Shown here one piece after another: positions 1 through 7,917 of a stretch of DNA of 64,000 bases. Every line of letters starts with the position of its first letter. The stretch's first letter is position 1. A program made the position numbers and the translations under genes. The stretch covers positions 868,001-932,000 of the forward strand of contig OZ220748.1 of NCBI GenBank assembly GCA_965117035.1, written 5' to 3'. The DNA comes from CAZENU01 sp965117035 (GTDB lineage: Bacteria > Chloroflexota > Dehalococcoidia > Lucifugimonadales > CAZENU01). The notes under the pieces were generated by a model that did not search any database, had not been told where the DNA came from, and saw only the letters and a program-made list of their open reading frames with translations.

Positions 1-61
1 ACGCCAGCGCAGCCACCAGCACAATCGACACCAACATGACCAATAGCAGCTTGAGCTTCAT
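1..61 (-). CDS. ABC transporter substrate-binding lipoprotein, N-terminal fragment (cut by window edge)
   Basis: Only the first 20 codons lie in the window. They encode a signal peptide (M-K-L-K-L-L-L-V-M-L-V-S-I-V-L...) that is nearly identical to the start of the complete substrate-binding protein at 938-2746. The ribosome-binding site (GGGGGAA) and the leader up to the ACCGG palindrome are also shared. It is therefore a paralogue made by tandem duplication. The body of the protein lies outside the window, so function is inferred from the paralogue: an extracytoplasmic binding lipoprotein of a peptide/nickel-type ABC importer. Confidence 0.75.
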   Translation of the reverse strand, partial: MKLKLLLVMLVSIVLVAALA

Positions 62-103
62 CGAATTCCCCCTTTTCACTTTTTCCGAATCTCGCGAAAC
101 GCT

Positions 104-125
104 ACCGGCCACTTTAACGACCGGT
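104..125. promoter_or_regulatory. Inverted repeat in leader of the truncated binding-protein gene
   Basis: A 22-bp near palindrome with ACCGGCC and GACCGGT halves separated by an AT-rich core. The same element sits over the -10 box of the paralogue at 2789-2810. Here the core reads CTTTAAC rather than TATAAT, so it lies between the consensus promoter at 206-233 and the gene, as an operator or mRNA element would. Operator function is inference. Confidence 0.4.
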
Positions 126-205
126 TTTCGGATGCGGCCATCAAGAGCAGAATTCCTAGTTTCGACGTCTTACGCGGCATTAAAGGGCGTAATCCAGTGG
201 GCTCC

Positions 206-233
206 ATTATAGAGGCGCCCGAACCGTTGTCAA
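206..233 (-). promoter_or_regulatory. Sigma-70-type promoter for the truncated binding-protein gene
   Basis: Read on the minus strand, TTGACA (233-228) and TATAAT (211-206) are perfect consensus hexamers 16 bp apart. They point toward the gene starting at 61. The untranslated leader would be about 140 nt, unusually long compared with the roughly 40 nt of the paralogue's promoter. Confidence 0.65.
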
Positions 234-253
234 TACCTCGGAATCCGAGTACG

Positions 254-539
254 TGTTCAGCGTCAAGGGGACGAATGCTCCCAAGCTCTGGACACCGGCG
301 CGCCTTCACGGGTGTGGGCTCTTCGCGGGTGTGACGGCGTTGTGGTCAATGGAATCTGGCAGGCGTGGGGCCAGACGCCAACGCAACCCCGTTCGCCGTG
401 AGTGCCCCGACGCTTCGTCGGGGTGTATCGAAGGGCCGGCGCAACCCGGTCTCCTGGCGGGGCCGAGACGAGTATTGGCGGCAAAGCCGCGTGCGCTACT
501 CGGGGTGAACGGGTTGTGGGGACACCTCGAGTCTGAACA
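254..539. mobile_element. MITE-like element, long class, copy 1
   Basis: Non-coding element with inverted ends TGTTCAG (254) and CTGAACA (ending 539). It contains the 8-bp stem hairpin CCCCGACG-CTT-CGTCGGGG at 405-423. Long stretches match, in reverse complement, 44313-44626. The hairpin block is shared with the 172-bp elements at 22240-22411 and 27358-27529. No transposase is encoded, so movement would depend on an enzyme supplied in trans. The exact ends are approximate. Confidence 0.65.
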
Positions 540-713
540 GCTACGAGTCCGACGCAGCAGACCGGCGACCTCGGGCCTCCGAGCCCATGCATCGGATATC
601 GGACGCCCCGTTTCGCCGTCGGACCCGGCCCGTTGCGTTTGGCCGGAGAGGCCGGCGCCTGTTCGCAAAACTCGACGTCCGTCCGCCGCCGTAGGCCTGC
701 TGTGCGGAACGAC

Positions 714-745
714 AAAGGGCCCCGGGTTAAACTGCCGGGCCCTTT
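714..745 (-). terminator. Relic hairpin terminator in duplicated 3' end
   Basis: AAAGGGCCCCGG pairs with CCGGGCCCTTT across a TTAAACT-containing loop, with one bulged C. It is the diverged duplicate of the perfect hairpin at 880-909. The tail on the minus strand (TGTCGTTCC) is only weakly U-rich. Confidence 0.5.
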
Positions 746-879
746 AACTCATCGTCCGTTATTCGATCCAGTGCTTCAGTCGGACCCGGCCCGTTGCGTT
801 TGGCCGGAGAGGCCGGCGCCCCGTTCGCAATACTCGACGGCCGTCCGCCGCCGCCGTATGTCTGATGTGCGGAACGACA

Positions 880-909
880 AAGGGCCCCGGGCAGTTGCCC
901 GGGGCCCTT
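880..909 (-). terminator. Terminator hairpin of the substrate-binding-protein gene
   Basis: A perfect 13-bp stem (AAGGGCCCCGGGC and its complement) with a 4-nt loop, starting 29 nt beyond the stop codon of the gene at 938-2746. Read on the minus strand it is followed by TGTCGTT. The tail is short in U, so efficiency is uncertain, but position and stem strength fit intrinsic termination. Confidence 0.65.
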
Positions 910-937
910 CGACTTATCGTCGGTTATGCGGTCCGGT

Positions 938-2746
938 CTAGTGCTTCAGGATGTACATCCAGGGCATCGTGTTGATGTCGAGGTTGCTTGTGCTCTCGAA
1001 GCCAACCGCCCACGGCTGCACGATCCACTTCACGCCGCCGACCCAGCGGATAGGCATGAAGTACACCTTGTCCATGTACTCTTCCTCGACCGCCTGCCAC
1101 GCCGCGCAGCGCTCCGGATCGTCCAGCGCCAGCGACCGCGCGTGCTCTACCAGCGCGTCCATCACCGGGTAACCGCCCGGAATGTTGCTCAGACCCTCGA
1201 TCGAGTCCTTACGGGTCAGGTTGCTTACGATCTGGATCGGGTCCGGTATCCACGAACCCAGGCTGATGCGGTAGAACTGCGACGCCTCTCGCCGAGGCAT
1301 GCCGCTCTCGCGCTTCAGGATGTCGAGATCGATGCCGAGGTTGTCCTTCCAGTACTCCTTGACCGCGACGCCCATGTTGACCATGAGCGGACGGGCCAGG
1401 TCGATCAGCAGCGGCGGCAGGTTGTCCGCACTGCCGTACGAGGACGTGGACAGCTCCTGGCGGGCCAGGTCAGGATCGTAGATGTGACCCTGGGCATCCG
1501 GGTTGTGGCAAGGAATCAGCGGCGAGATCAGTCCCGTCGCGAAGTCCTCGGTCACGCCCCAGACCGCCTTGACGATCGAGCGCATGTCCGCGCCGTGCGC
1601 CAGCGCCTTGCGGACCAGCAGGTCCTCCAGCGGCGCCATGTCGATCTTGTTCTTGATGAACCACAGGCCGCCGTACGGGGTTACCTTCAGCAGCGGGTTA
1701 AACGGATGGCTCGGGTCCAGCGCAGCCTCGTAGGTCGCGCTGTCGATCGACATCAGGTCGAGCTCGCCGTTCTCGAACGCGATCACCTTGACCTGGTTGT
1801 CCCTGATGTTCAGGCCGTGCAGCACCTTGATGTTAGGCGAGGGGCCCCAGAACTCGGCAACGTCGGCCGTAGCCGTGTACTCGCTCGTGTCCGGGTCGGT
1901 CACCCACTGGTACGGGCCAGCGCCGATCGGCTTGGTGAACCACTCTTCGTCAGACTGGACCTGGTCGAGCTTCGAGATGCCCGAGTGCCAGGACGCCATG
2001 GCCAGCGGCCAGGTCGGGAACGGAATGGCCGTCGTGATCTCGAGGGTGTGGTCGTCGATGACCGTCAGGCCCTCGGCCTCGGTCACGTCGCCCGCGCGCA
2101 GCTCTTCCCAGCCCGCGATGTCGCCCAGGGACAGGCTCGCGCCGCCCCACGCAACGATGTTCTCAGGCTTCGCGCCGTGCTCCCAGTAGGCCTTGAAGTC
2201 GGCCGCCGTGATCGGAGTGCCGTCCTGGAAGACAGCGTCCTCACGCAGCTTGACCGTCCAGACCGTCTCGTCCTCGTTGACCGTGTGGCTGATGCCAATG
2301 TATGGCCGGATGACGCCGAACTTGTCGATCTGGTAGACCGTGCCGTATACCCACATCGAGAAGATCCGCTGTCCGCCACCGTCACGCCAGGGGGCTACCC
2401 CACCATGACCGTTCGGGACCCTGATCTCCTGCGGGTCGTGCAGATCGGTGCCCGCCGGGACGACCGTCGTCGGGTCGACCGGGAAGACATCCGGCAGCTT
2501 CGGCATCGTGTCCACCATCGCCGCGGTTGGCGCAGCCGTAGGAGCGGCCGGTGCCGCCGTAGGCGCCATCGCTGCCGTCGTCGGCGCGGCTGGTGCCGTC
2601 GTCGGCGCGGCCGGCGCCGTCGTCGGCGCGGCCATTGCCGCCGTCGGAGCCGGAGCCGTCTCCGTCTCTTCTTCATCTGTGCCGCACGCCAGCGCCGCCA
2701 CCAGCGCAATCGACACCAACATGACCAATAGCAACTTAAGCTTCAT
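938..2746 (-). CDS. ABC transporter substrate-binding lipoprotein (peptide/nickel family 5)
   Basis: A 602-residue extracytoplasmic solute-binding protein of the oligopeptide/nickel (SBP_bac_5) family. It should capture a solute and hand it to a membrane permease; no permease or ATPase genes are in the window. The signal peptide ends in the lipobox A-L-A-C with Cys21. A tether of repeated A-P-T-T-A-P blocks covers about residues 27-80, followed by the large two-lobed domain. The ATG at 2746 is chosen because GGGGGAA lies just upstream and the signal peptide begins there; further upstream starts would bury it. A consensus promoter with an overlapping palindrome lies upstream and a strong hairpin lies downstream, so it is probably monocistronic. 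A paralogue begins at 61 and a relic 3' end lies at 619-779. The substrate cannot be told from sequence. Confidence 0.9.
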   Translation of the reverse strand: MKLKLLLVMLVSIALVAALACGTDEEETETAPAPTAAMAAPTTAPAAPTTAPAAPTTAAMAPTAAPAAPTAAPTAAMVDTMPKLPDVFPVDPTTVVPAGTDLHDPQEIRVPNGHGGVAPWRDGGGQRIFSMWVYGTVYQIDKFGVIRPYIGISHTVNEDETVWTVKLREDAVFQDGTPITAADFKAYWEHGAKPENIVAWGGASLSLGDIAGWEELRAGDVTEAEGLTVIDDHTLEITTAIPFPTWPLAMASWHSGISKLDQVQSDEEWFTKPIGAGPYQWVTDPDTSEYTATADVAEFWGPSPNIKVLHGLNIRDNQVKVIAFENGELDLMSIDSATYEAALDPSHPFNPLLKVTPYGGLWFIKNKIDMAPLEDLLVRKALAHGADMRSIVKAVWGVTEDFATGLISPLIPCHNPDAQGHIYDPDLARQELSTSSYGSADNLPPLLIDLARPLMVNMGVAVKEYWKDNLGIDLDILKRESGMPRREASQFYRISLGSWIPDPIQIVSNLTRKDSIEGLSNIPGGYPVMDALVEHARSLALDDPERCAAWQAVEEEYMDKVYFMPIRWVGGVKWIVQPWAVGFESTSNLDINTMPWMYILKH

Positions 2747-2788
2747 CGATTCCCCCATTTCACTTTTTTCCGAATTTCGCGAAACGCT

Positions 2789-2810
2789 ACCGGCCATTAT
2801 AATGACCGGT
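2789..2810. promoter_or_regulatory. Candidate operator over the -10 box of the binding-protein promoter
   Basis: Near-perfect 22-bp palindrome ACCGGCCATTATAATGACCGGT. Its core is the TATAAT -10 element of the promoter at 2796-2823, the classic position for repressor binding. Related palindromes occur at 104-125 and at 53446-53465, upstream of the signal peptidase gene. The regulator is unknown. Confidence 0.5.
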
Positions 2811-2823
2811 TCCCGGCTGTCAA
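2796..2823 (-). promoter_or_regulatory. Consensus sigma-70 promoter of the binding-protein gene
   Basis: On the minus strand TTGACA (2823-2818), a 16-bp spacer and TATAAT (2801-2796) match the vegetative consensus exactly. Transcription would start near 2789, about 43 nt before the ATG at 2746. Confidence 0.75.
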
Positions 2824-2956
2824 GACCTCGGACTCCGATGTACTCACCCAACTTGGCCCATCGCATCCTCGGCCCGGCGGGGATTATAGCCGCCGAAACC
2901 CGGATGTCAAGGGGCGGAGCACAAGCCGTAGTCCACGTCCACCGCCGGACTGCTCC

Positions 2957-3145
2957 CTAGGGCGTGGTGGTCGTCGCACTCGCCGGCGTCGGCGTCTCCC
3001 GGCGCTGCTGCTCCGGCATTGGAGGCGGCCTCAACTCATCCGGCGGGACTCGTTCCAACCCTTCGCAGGCCACGGCGGCGAGTCCGGCCATCACCGCGAC
3101 CAGAAAGAACGTCAACACGCTTCTCTTGAGTCCCGACCAGTTCAA
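2957..3145 (-). CDS. Small lipoprotein of unknown function
   Basis: A 62-residue protein with a hydrophobic signal segment ending A-A-V-A-C-E (Cys about 27), then a short Pro- and Thr-rich tail. It should be lipidated and exported, leaving only about 35 mature residues. The start is TTG, supported by an AAAGGGG ribosome-binding site 7 nt upstream. It is oriented with the lipoprotein genes on either side. The mature part matches no family I recognise. It could be a lipoprotein tether or an entericidin-like peptide; both are guesses. Confidence 0.55.
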   Translation of the reverse strand: MNWSGLKRSVLTFFLVAVMAGLAAVACEGLERVPPDELRPPPMPEQQRRETPTPASATTTTP

Positions 3146-3172
3146 GTTTGTGCCCCTTTCTCGTTCAGGAAT

Positions 3173-3745
3173 CTATTCGTTCGGGAAAGTGTACTGGTGC
3201 CAGTAGTTGGCGTTGATCGAAGGCTTGCCCTTGTAGAGCTCGATCCGGCCTTCGACGCAGAGTTTCCTGCCGTTGAAGTAGGTCGTCAGGTCGATCGAGC
3301 GGTCCGCCTTGTCGGGCCACACGCCGATGCGCAGCGGATCGTCCCAGAAGTAGACGAAGAAATCAGGGTCTTCCGCCTTGTCGAAGTTCAGAACGGTGAT
3401 CTTGAAGCTGTGCTCCGGATCGTGGTCCGAGAACATCACGGTCCCGCAGACCTGGCCACTCTTGCCGACCGACTCGACCGCCTCCGCGACGGTCAGCGGT
3501 TCGGTCTGCGTGGTCCCTCCATAGCCGCCCTGGTACTGGATTATCGATGCCTGCGTCGCCTCTGCCTCGGCGGCCGCCTTCGTCGGTGTCGCCTGCGGAG
3601 CCCTGCCGGTGAACTCGGTGCTGGGCGCGGCCCCTCCGGACGACACGGCCTGGCCGTCGCCTCCGTCGTCTCCACCGCCGCACGCGGCTGCGAGGGCGGC
3701 GAGCGCGCCCAAGACGGCAACCACGCTCCATCTTCGCAATTGCAT
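3173..3745 (-). CDS. OB-fold-like lipoprotein, paralogue A
   Basis: 190 residues. A lipoprotein signal with Cys22 (A-A-A-C-G-G-G) is followed by a Gly/Ala/Thr linker to about residue 75. The C-terminal domain has the pattern CGTV, then a strand with LNFDKAEDPDFFVYF, then LCVEGRIELYKGKPSI. That order of strands is typical of small OB-fold (nucleic-acid-binding-like) domains in secreted bacterial proteins. The ATG at 3745 is preferred because GGAGG lies 9 nt upstream and the signal peptide starts there. It is a close paralogue of the next gene at 3836-4405, with the same order of signal, linker and domain, so the two arose by tandem duplication. Function unknown; the ligand could be oligonucleotide, sugar or protein. 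Confidence 0.75.
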   Translation of the reverse strand: MQLRRWSVVAVLGALAALAAACGGGDDGGDGQAVSSGGAAPSTEFTGRAPQATPTKAAAEAEATQASIIQYQGGYGGTTQTEPLTVAEAVESVGKSGQVCGTVMFSDHDPEHSFKITVLNFDKAEDPDFFVYFWDDPLRIGVWPDKADRSIDLTTYFNGRKLCVEGRIELYKGKPSINANYWHQYTFPNE

Positions 3746-3835
3746 GTTCTGAAGACCTCCGGGATTCGCCGGCGGACCCGGCCGGAGCACGGCCGCGTCA
3801 TCCGCGCAGGTTGCGATTCGGCCCTCGGGCCTCTC

Positions 3836-4405
3836 CTACTGCTCGCGCACTTCCAGCTGGTGCCAGAAGCCTGCGTTGATTCCCGGCTTCTCGCGGTACT
3901 TCTGGATGAGTCCCTCGGCGCAGACGGTCTTGCCGTCGAACCACGTCGTCAGGTCGATCGACGGGTCCGCGATGTCGGGCCAGTCCCCGATCCGCTTGCC
4001 CGAGTGCCAGAAGTAGACGAAGAAGTCCGGGTCCTCGGCCTTGTCGATGTTGAGGAAGGTCACCTTGTACTGGTGCTCGGGCTCGTAGTCGGTGGACATC
4101 ACCGTCCCGCACACCTTGGCCTGCTTGCCGACGTAGTCCACCGCCTCCGCGGCCGTCAGCTCGTCGGTGTCCAGACCGCCGCCGCCGTAGCCACCGCCAT
4201 ACTGCGGGGCGGCCGCCTTTGTAGCCTCGACGGCCGCGGGCGGAATGGTCGGCGTCGGGGGCGGCACTCGGCCGGAGAACTGCGCCCCACCACCGCCACC
4301 GCCGCCGGTCGTGCCGGAGTCATCGCCGTTGTCGCCGCCGCAGGCCATCGCCGCGACTATGGTTACCGCCAGGAAGACTGTCCAGGCCACGCTGCGAAGT
4401 CGCAT
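3836..4405 (-). CDS. OB-fold-like lipoprotein, paralogue B
   Basis: 189 residues. Lipoprotein signal with Cys22 (A-A-M-A-C-G-G), a Gly-rich stretch, a Pro/Thr-rich linker, then the same OB-fold-like domain as its neighbour at 3173-3745 (VCGTVM..., FLNIDKAEDPDFFVYFWH, KTVCAEGLIQKYREKPGI). GGGAGG lies about 9 nt before the ATG at 4405, and a possible promoter lies at 4493-4521. Conservation is highest over DKAEDPDFFVYFW and SIDLTT, marking the likely functional face. Transcription could continue into paralogue A 90 nt downstream. Function unknown. Confidence 0.75.
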   Translation of the reverse strand: MRLRSVAWTVFLAVTIVAAMACGGDNGDDSGTTGGGGGGGAQFSGRVPPPTPTIPPAAVEATKAAAPQYGGGYGGGGLDTDELTAAEAVDYVGKQAKVCGTVMSTDYEPEHQYKVTFLNIDKAEDPDFFVYFWHSGKRIGDWPDIADPSIDLTTWFDGKTVCAEGLIQKYREKPGINAGFWHQLEVREQ

Positions 4406-4492
4406 CTCAACCAACCTCCCAAAACGTAGTAAGCGGACGCGCCGCAGCGACAGCAGCGACACGCCCACGAGCGCCCCTTTAGAGGTGTTGTA

Positions 4493-4521
4493 AGGTTAAT
4501 CACGGCCCGTCTGTTTGTCAA
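4493..4521 (-). promoter_or_regulatory. Possible promoter for the OB-fold lipoprotein genes
   Basis: On the minus strand TTGACA (4521-4516) is followed 17 bp later by TAACCT (4498-4493). The -35 is perfect and the -10 is weak. It points toward the gene starting at 4405. Confidence 0.4.
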
Positions 4522-4623
4522 CGTGACCCGGCCCACCCCGCCCCCATCGCCCGCGTTCGACGTTCGATTCGCGTTCCGGCTCCCCGGCGGGCCGAGCGGG
4601 CGTCGTCCCGCCCGGCGATTCTC

Positions 4624-4652
4624 TTGACAGGGGAATGGGCTGCCCTTAGCCT
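4624..4652 (+). promoter_or_regulatory. Possible promoter for the TPR lipoprotein
   Basis: TTGACA at 4624-4629, a 17-bp spacer and TAGCCT at 4647-4652, about 48 nt before the ATG at 4700. Perfect -35, weak -10. Confidence 0.45.
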
Positions 4653-4699
4653 GATTCGGACAGAGCCCTAACATCTCGTCCAAATGCCCGGGAGGACCC

Positions 4700-5191
4700 A
4701 TGCCCACAGTCAGGCGGTTGCAATTCATAACAGTGTCGTTGTTGACGTGCGTCCTGCTCTTGTCATGCGGCGAGCCGAGCGGCGACGACCGATACGAGGC
4801 GGGTCTGGCACTGATGGCGGACGGGGCGTGGGAAGAGGCCATCGTCGAGTTCGAAACGGCGGGCGCCGCGTTCGAGAGCACCGCCGGCTATCGGAGACTC
4901 AGCGGGGACTTCGACGAGGCCAGGGAGATCACGGCCAAGCACACCGACGCCCTCATACAGATCAGCGTGGCGCGCACGGAGCTTGGACAGGACCGGCTGG
5001 CGCTGCAGGCCCTCAGCAGCGCGATCGTCGTCGACCCGAAGCACGCGCCCTCGTACGCGCGCCGGGCCCTTCTGCATACCCGACTCGGCATGGACGGCGA
5101 GGCGGAGAAGGACATCGCCAAGGCCGAGGAGCTCGGATACGACATCGCCCAACTGAAGAGTGACGTCGAGGCCGCCAAGCAGGCCCGGTAG
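4700..5191 (+). CDS. TPR-repeat lipoprotein
   Basis: 163 residues. The signal peptide ends L-L-S-C with Cys23. The mature protein is helical and carries tetratricopeptide-type repeats: an early unit around residues 30-55 (YEAGLALMADGAWEEAIVEF) and later ones around 80-150 (ALQALSSAIVVDPKHAPSYA, then a unit ending AKAEELGYD). TPR proteins act as protein-protein scaffolds, here probably on the outer face of the membrane. The ATG is fixed by GGGAGG six bases upstream. The gene stands alone between divergent or convergent neighbours. No catalytic motif is seen. Confidence 0.8.
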   Translation: MPTVRRLQFITVSLLTCVLLLSCGEPSGDDRYEAGLALMADGAWEEAIVEFETAGAAFESTAGYRRLSGDFDEAREITAKHTDALIQISVARTELGQDRLALQALSSAIVVDPKHAPSYARRALLHTRLGMDGEAEKDIAKAEELGYDIAQLKSDVEAAKQAR

Positions 5192-5272
5192 TTCCCCTTC
5201 AGGTCTTCGCGGGGCGACTCCGGCGGCGCGCCGCACCGGCGCTGGAGTACGGCAAGGTCCGGGACCGGCCCG

Positions 5273-6889
5273 TCAGGCCGTTGCGTTCCCGCGGGCCCGA
5301 CGTCGGATCCACACGGCGGCCAGCACGCCAACCGCCAGCACCTCCGCGGCGCCGACGCCGGCCAGTATCCAGACGGTCAGGTCGCGGTCTCCGGCCACCT
5401 CGCCCTCGGTGACGACAAGCTCGGTGCTGCCCTCCGGAAGGACCTGGAGCGTCTTGAGGAACTCCACTACCGCGGCCTGGTCGTCCTGGGGAAGGTCCGC
5501 GAAGGCGTCCCGCGACGCCTGCCCCTCCCCGCCGTGCGCCAGAATCGCCTCAGACATCAGCGTCGCCCGGCCGTGGTGCAGGAACGGCGGCTCGCTGGCC
5601 ACGCTCCACAGCTTGCGCGTCAGCCACATGTTCGTGGGAACGCCAGCCACGACCAGCGTCTCGTTGTCCAGCATCTCGCCCATGTCGTGCCGCTTCAGGT
5701 CGGTGAAGACGGGCACCATGACCGTCCCGTCGTCCAGCCGGCGCAGCCGCGACGCGGGCCCGTCGGCGGTCAGGTCGACCGCGAACGGCTCCGAGACCTC
5801 GGATAGCTGCAGCTTGCCTGTCGGGTTGAATGGGCTCGGCTCGGTGAATATCGGGCTCGCCAACGGCAGCTCGGGGACGTGGCAGACCGCGCACCCGATC
5901 TCGCTGAAGAGTGTCTCGCCTCTCTCCACCGCCGCGACCGCCTCGGGATGAGACGGCATCACGCGGCCGGGCGGCTCCAGCGTCGCCATGAACACGACCA
6001 GCGCCGTCACGTCTCCGGAGGTCAGCTCGTTCAGCACTCCGTCCCCGTCGGCGTCGGCTCCGAAGCGCTCGACGGCCTGGATGCCGAAGTGGGAGTTCAT
6101 CGCCTTTACCACGAACTCCCGCAGCGAGACGATGTGGCCCTTGGACTGTATCGGCTTGATGATGAAGTCGTCGTCGACGCCCTCGACCTCGCTCGTGTCG
6201 ACGGTGCCGTTTGGCCGTGCCGTCACCCTGCCGAAGCCGATGCCCTTCGCAACGAGGTCCCTGGTTACCGGCGCGCCCGCGGCCCTGGACTCCTCGGTCG
6301 CCTCGTCCACGATGCCCTGGAGCTCCACCGTCATCTCCCGGGCGAGCAGCTCCACCAGCCCGATGCCGAATATCCCGGCCGTGTTCCGCTCGTTGCCGAC
6401 GCTCCGCAGCGTCTGCGCCTGCAGGCCGTCGCCCTCTCCGCCGTCGAAATTCACGAAGGGAAGCCGCTCCGCGTCCGTGAAGACGTTCACGGCGTTGTCG
6501 CCGCCACCGCCGAGGCGGGGAAGGTGGTGGCAGACGGAGCAGGTGTTGGCGTCCGGCCCGGAGATGCGGTTGAAGTTGTCCGGGAACATCCGCGGCGGCC
6601 TCGTGTTGCTGTCGCCCACGTCCGTCGTCTCGGGCCTGCCGGCGCCGTCCAGCGTGTTGAACGAGACGACGAAGAGCTCCCGGCCCCGGTCGACGATCTC
6701 GTCGAGCTCCAACCTGCCGCTCTCGATGTCGCCCTGGTCGGTGTGGAGGCTCAGCGCAGGCGCGTCCCCGATGACGACCTGGTCGGCGGCCTCGGCTCCA
6801 CCGTCGCAGCCGACCGCCAGCAGCGCCGCCACCACAGCCGCCGCCGTCACAATTGTCCGCGGTCTACGCATAGTCGCGAGAACGTTCAT
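5273..6889 (-). CDS. Di-haem c-type oxidoreductase (DUF1111/putative thiol oxidoreductase), membrane-anchored
   Basis: 538 residues. Two c-type haem attachment motifs, CSVCH (117-121) and CAVCH (333-337), fit the di-haem oxidoreductase family related to cytochrome c peroxidases. The chain begins with a lipoprotein signal (V-G-C-D-G-G, Cys28) and ends with one transmembrane helix followed by R-R-R, so it may be held in the membrane at both ends, with the haems outside. Homologues are often near imelysin-like iron-uptake proteins, but none is here. The start at 6889 places the signal peptide at the N terminus; the ribosome-binding site is weak and an ATG six codons later is possible. It probably handles peroxide or electron transfer in the envelope; the true substrate is uncertain. 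Confidence 0.8.
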   Translation of the reverse strand: MNVLATMRRPRTIVTAAAVVAALLAVGCDGGAEAADQVVIGDAPALSLHTDQGDIESGRLELDEIVDRGRELFVVSFNTLDGAGRPETTDVGDSNTRPPRMFPDNFNRISGPDANTCSVCHHLPRLGGGGDNAVNVFTDAERLPFVNFDGGEGDGLQAQTLRSVGNERNTAGIFGIGLVELLAREMTVELQGIVDEATEESRAAGAPVTRDLVAKGIGFGRVTARPNGTVDTSEVEGVDDDFIIKPIQSKGHIVSLREFVVKAMNSHFGIQAVERFGADADGDGVLNELTSGDVTALVVFMATLEPPGRVMPSHPEAVAAVERGETLFSEIGCAVCHVPELPLASPIFTEPSPFNPTGKLQLSEVSEPFAVDLTADGPASRLRRLDDGTVMVPVFTDLKRHDMGEMLDNETLVVAGVPTNMWLTRKLWSVASEPPFLHHGRATLMSEAILAHGGEGQASRDAFADLPQDDQAAVVEFLKTLQVLPEGSTELVVTEGEVAGDRDLTVWILAGVGAAEVLAVGVLAAVWIRRRARGNATA

Positions 6890-6978
6890 GCTCAGGGCTC
6901 GGGACGCGGCGCAGGGTATCGGCTGGCGCGCGTCCGACCAAGGCTGAATTATACCACGCGCCAGTCTGCGCCCCACCG

Positions 6979-7743
6979 TCAGTCGCCCCCCGCGAGGTCG
7001 GCCTTGAGACGGACGAGCCTGCCGGGGTCGTCCGTCATGACGCCGTCGATCCCGACGAACGCGGAGGGAGCGGCCACGTCGACGTCCCAGGCGAGCACGC
7101 GCCGACCCAGGCGGTGGAAGCCTTCCAGCAGGCGGCCGTCGAAGGAGTCCTCCGACGGCGCGATCCAGTGGGCGTCCGGCACGGTCCTGAACCGCCGCGT
7201 CCGCAGGGGCCAGGGGTGGCTTGCGCCCCAGACGTAACCGCGCGTCACGTCGGGATAGTCCCGGCGAAGATGGCGCACCGCCAGCGGGTTGTGGCTCTTC
7301 ACCAGCGTCGTCTCGACCCTGCCGCCCGCGCGGACGGCCTCGACAACGACGCCTGTCAGAGCGCCGACCGCCGGGCTTCTCACCTTCAGCTCGACGTCGA
7401 CCAGGAAGGAGGCTGGGAGCGCGTCGAACACCGCCCGCAGGGTCGGGAGCGTGGCCAGGCCGGCCCGAGACCGCATATCGTTCAACTCGGCCAGCGCCAT
7501 GCGGCCCACGACCGCCCTGCCGCCACCCCCGACGTCGATCGCCCGGTCGTGGACGACGGCCGCCTGCCCGTCGCCCGTCATCCTCACGTCCAGCTCGACG
7601 CCGTCTGCGCCCATCGCGAGAGCGGCCTCGAAAGCCTCGATCGTGTTCTCCGGGCAGTCCGAGTGCGCCCCCCGATGGGCTATGACAAGCGGAAACTCGA
7701 GGCTGCCGGGCTCGAACATCCAGCCCGCTGCCGCTCCCGCCAT
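6979..7743 (-). CDS. Glycerophosphodiester phosphodiesterase family protein
   Basis: 254 residues with the hallmarks of the GDPD TIM barrel: an early HRG motif (IAHRGAHSDCPENTIEAF), the ExD-type metal site in GADGVELDVRMTGDG, then VVHD. Such enzymes release glycerol-3-phosphate and an alcohol from phospholipid head-group diesters. No signal peptide is seen, so it should be cytoplasmic. An ATG at 7755 is possible, but the GAGGAGGGA that follows it is an excellent ribosome-binding site for the ATG at 7743, which is preferred. The gene lies 89 nt upstream of the di-haem oxidoreductase in the same direction; a functional link is not obvious. Confidence 0.85.
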   Translation of the reverse strand: MAGAAAGWMFEPGSLEFPLVIAHRGAHSDCPENTIEAFEAALAMGADGVELDVRMTGDGQAAVVHDRAIDVGGGGRAVVGRMALAELNDMRSRAGLATLPTLRAVFDALPASFLVDVELKVRSPAVGALTGVVVEAVRAGGRVETTLVKSHNPLAVRHLRRDYPDVTRGYVWGASHPWPLRTRRFRTVPDAHWIAPSEDSFDGRLLEGFHRLGRRVLAWDVDVAAPSAFVGIDGVMTDDPGRLVRLKADLAGGD

Positions 7744-7917
7744 TCCCTCCTCCATACCTGTTCGAGCTTCGAACCGGAGTCTAGAAGCACCCGCTTTCGA
7801 GTGTCAACGAGCTTGACATTCCCGGCTGCCGGCAGTACACCTCAACGGAACGGGACCGCAGGACGGCGCCCTCGGAGCGGCCGCGACGCTCCTTACCCTA
7901 TGAACAGGAGATAGCAA

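Larger units (their letters stand above)
619..949. repeat. Tandem duplication of a gene 3' end plus terminator
   Basis: Two direct copies of about 161-170 bp (619-779 and 780-949). Each begins GTCGGACCCGGCCCGTTGCG, carries a GC-rich hairpin, and ends in CAGTGCTTCAG or TAGTGCTTCAG, the complement of the last codons of the binding-protein gene. The second copy is the true 3' end of the gene at 938-2746. The first is a relic that on the minus strand still reads L-K-H-W-I-E-stop, as expected from unequal recombination in a longer tandem gene array. Confidence 0.7.

Noticed and set aside
926..2731. Long open frame on the plus strand opposite the binding-protein gene
   Set aside because: Extremely Arg/Val/Asp-rich translation with no fold signature, exactly opposite a well-supported gene; typical antisense artefact of high-GC DNA.
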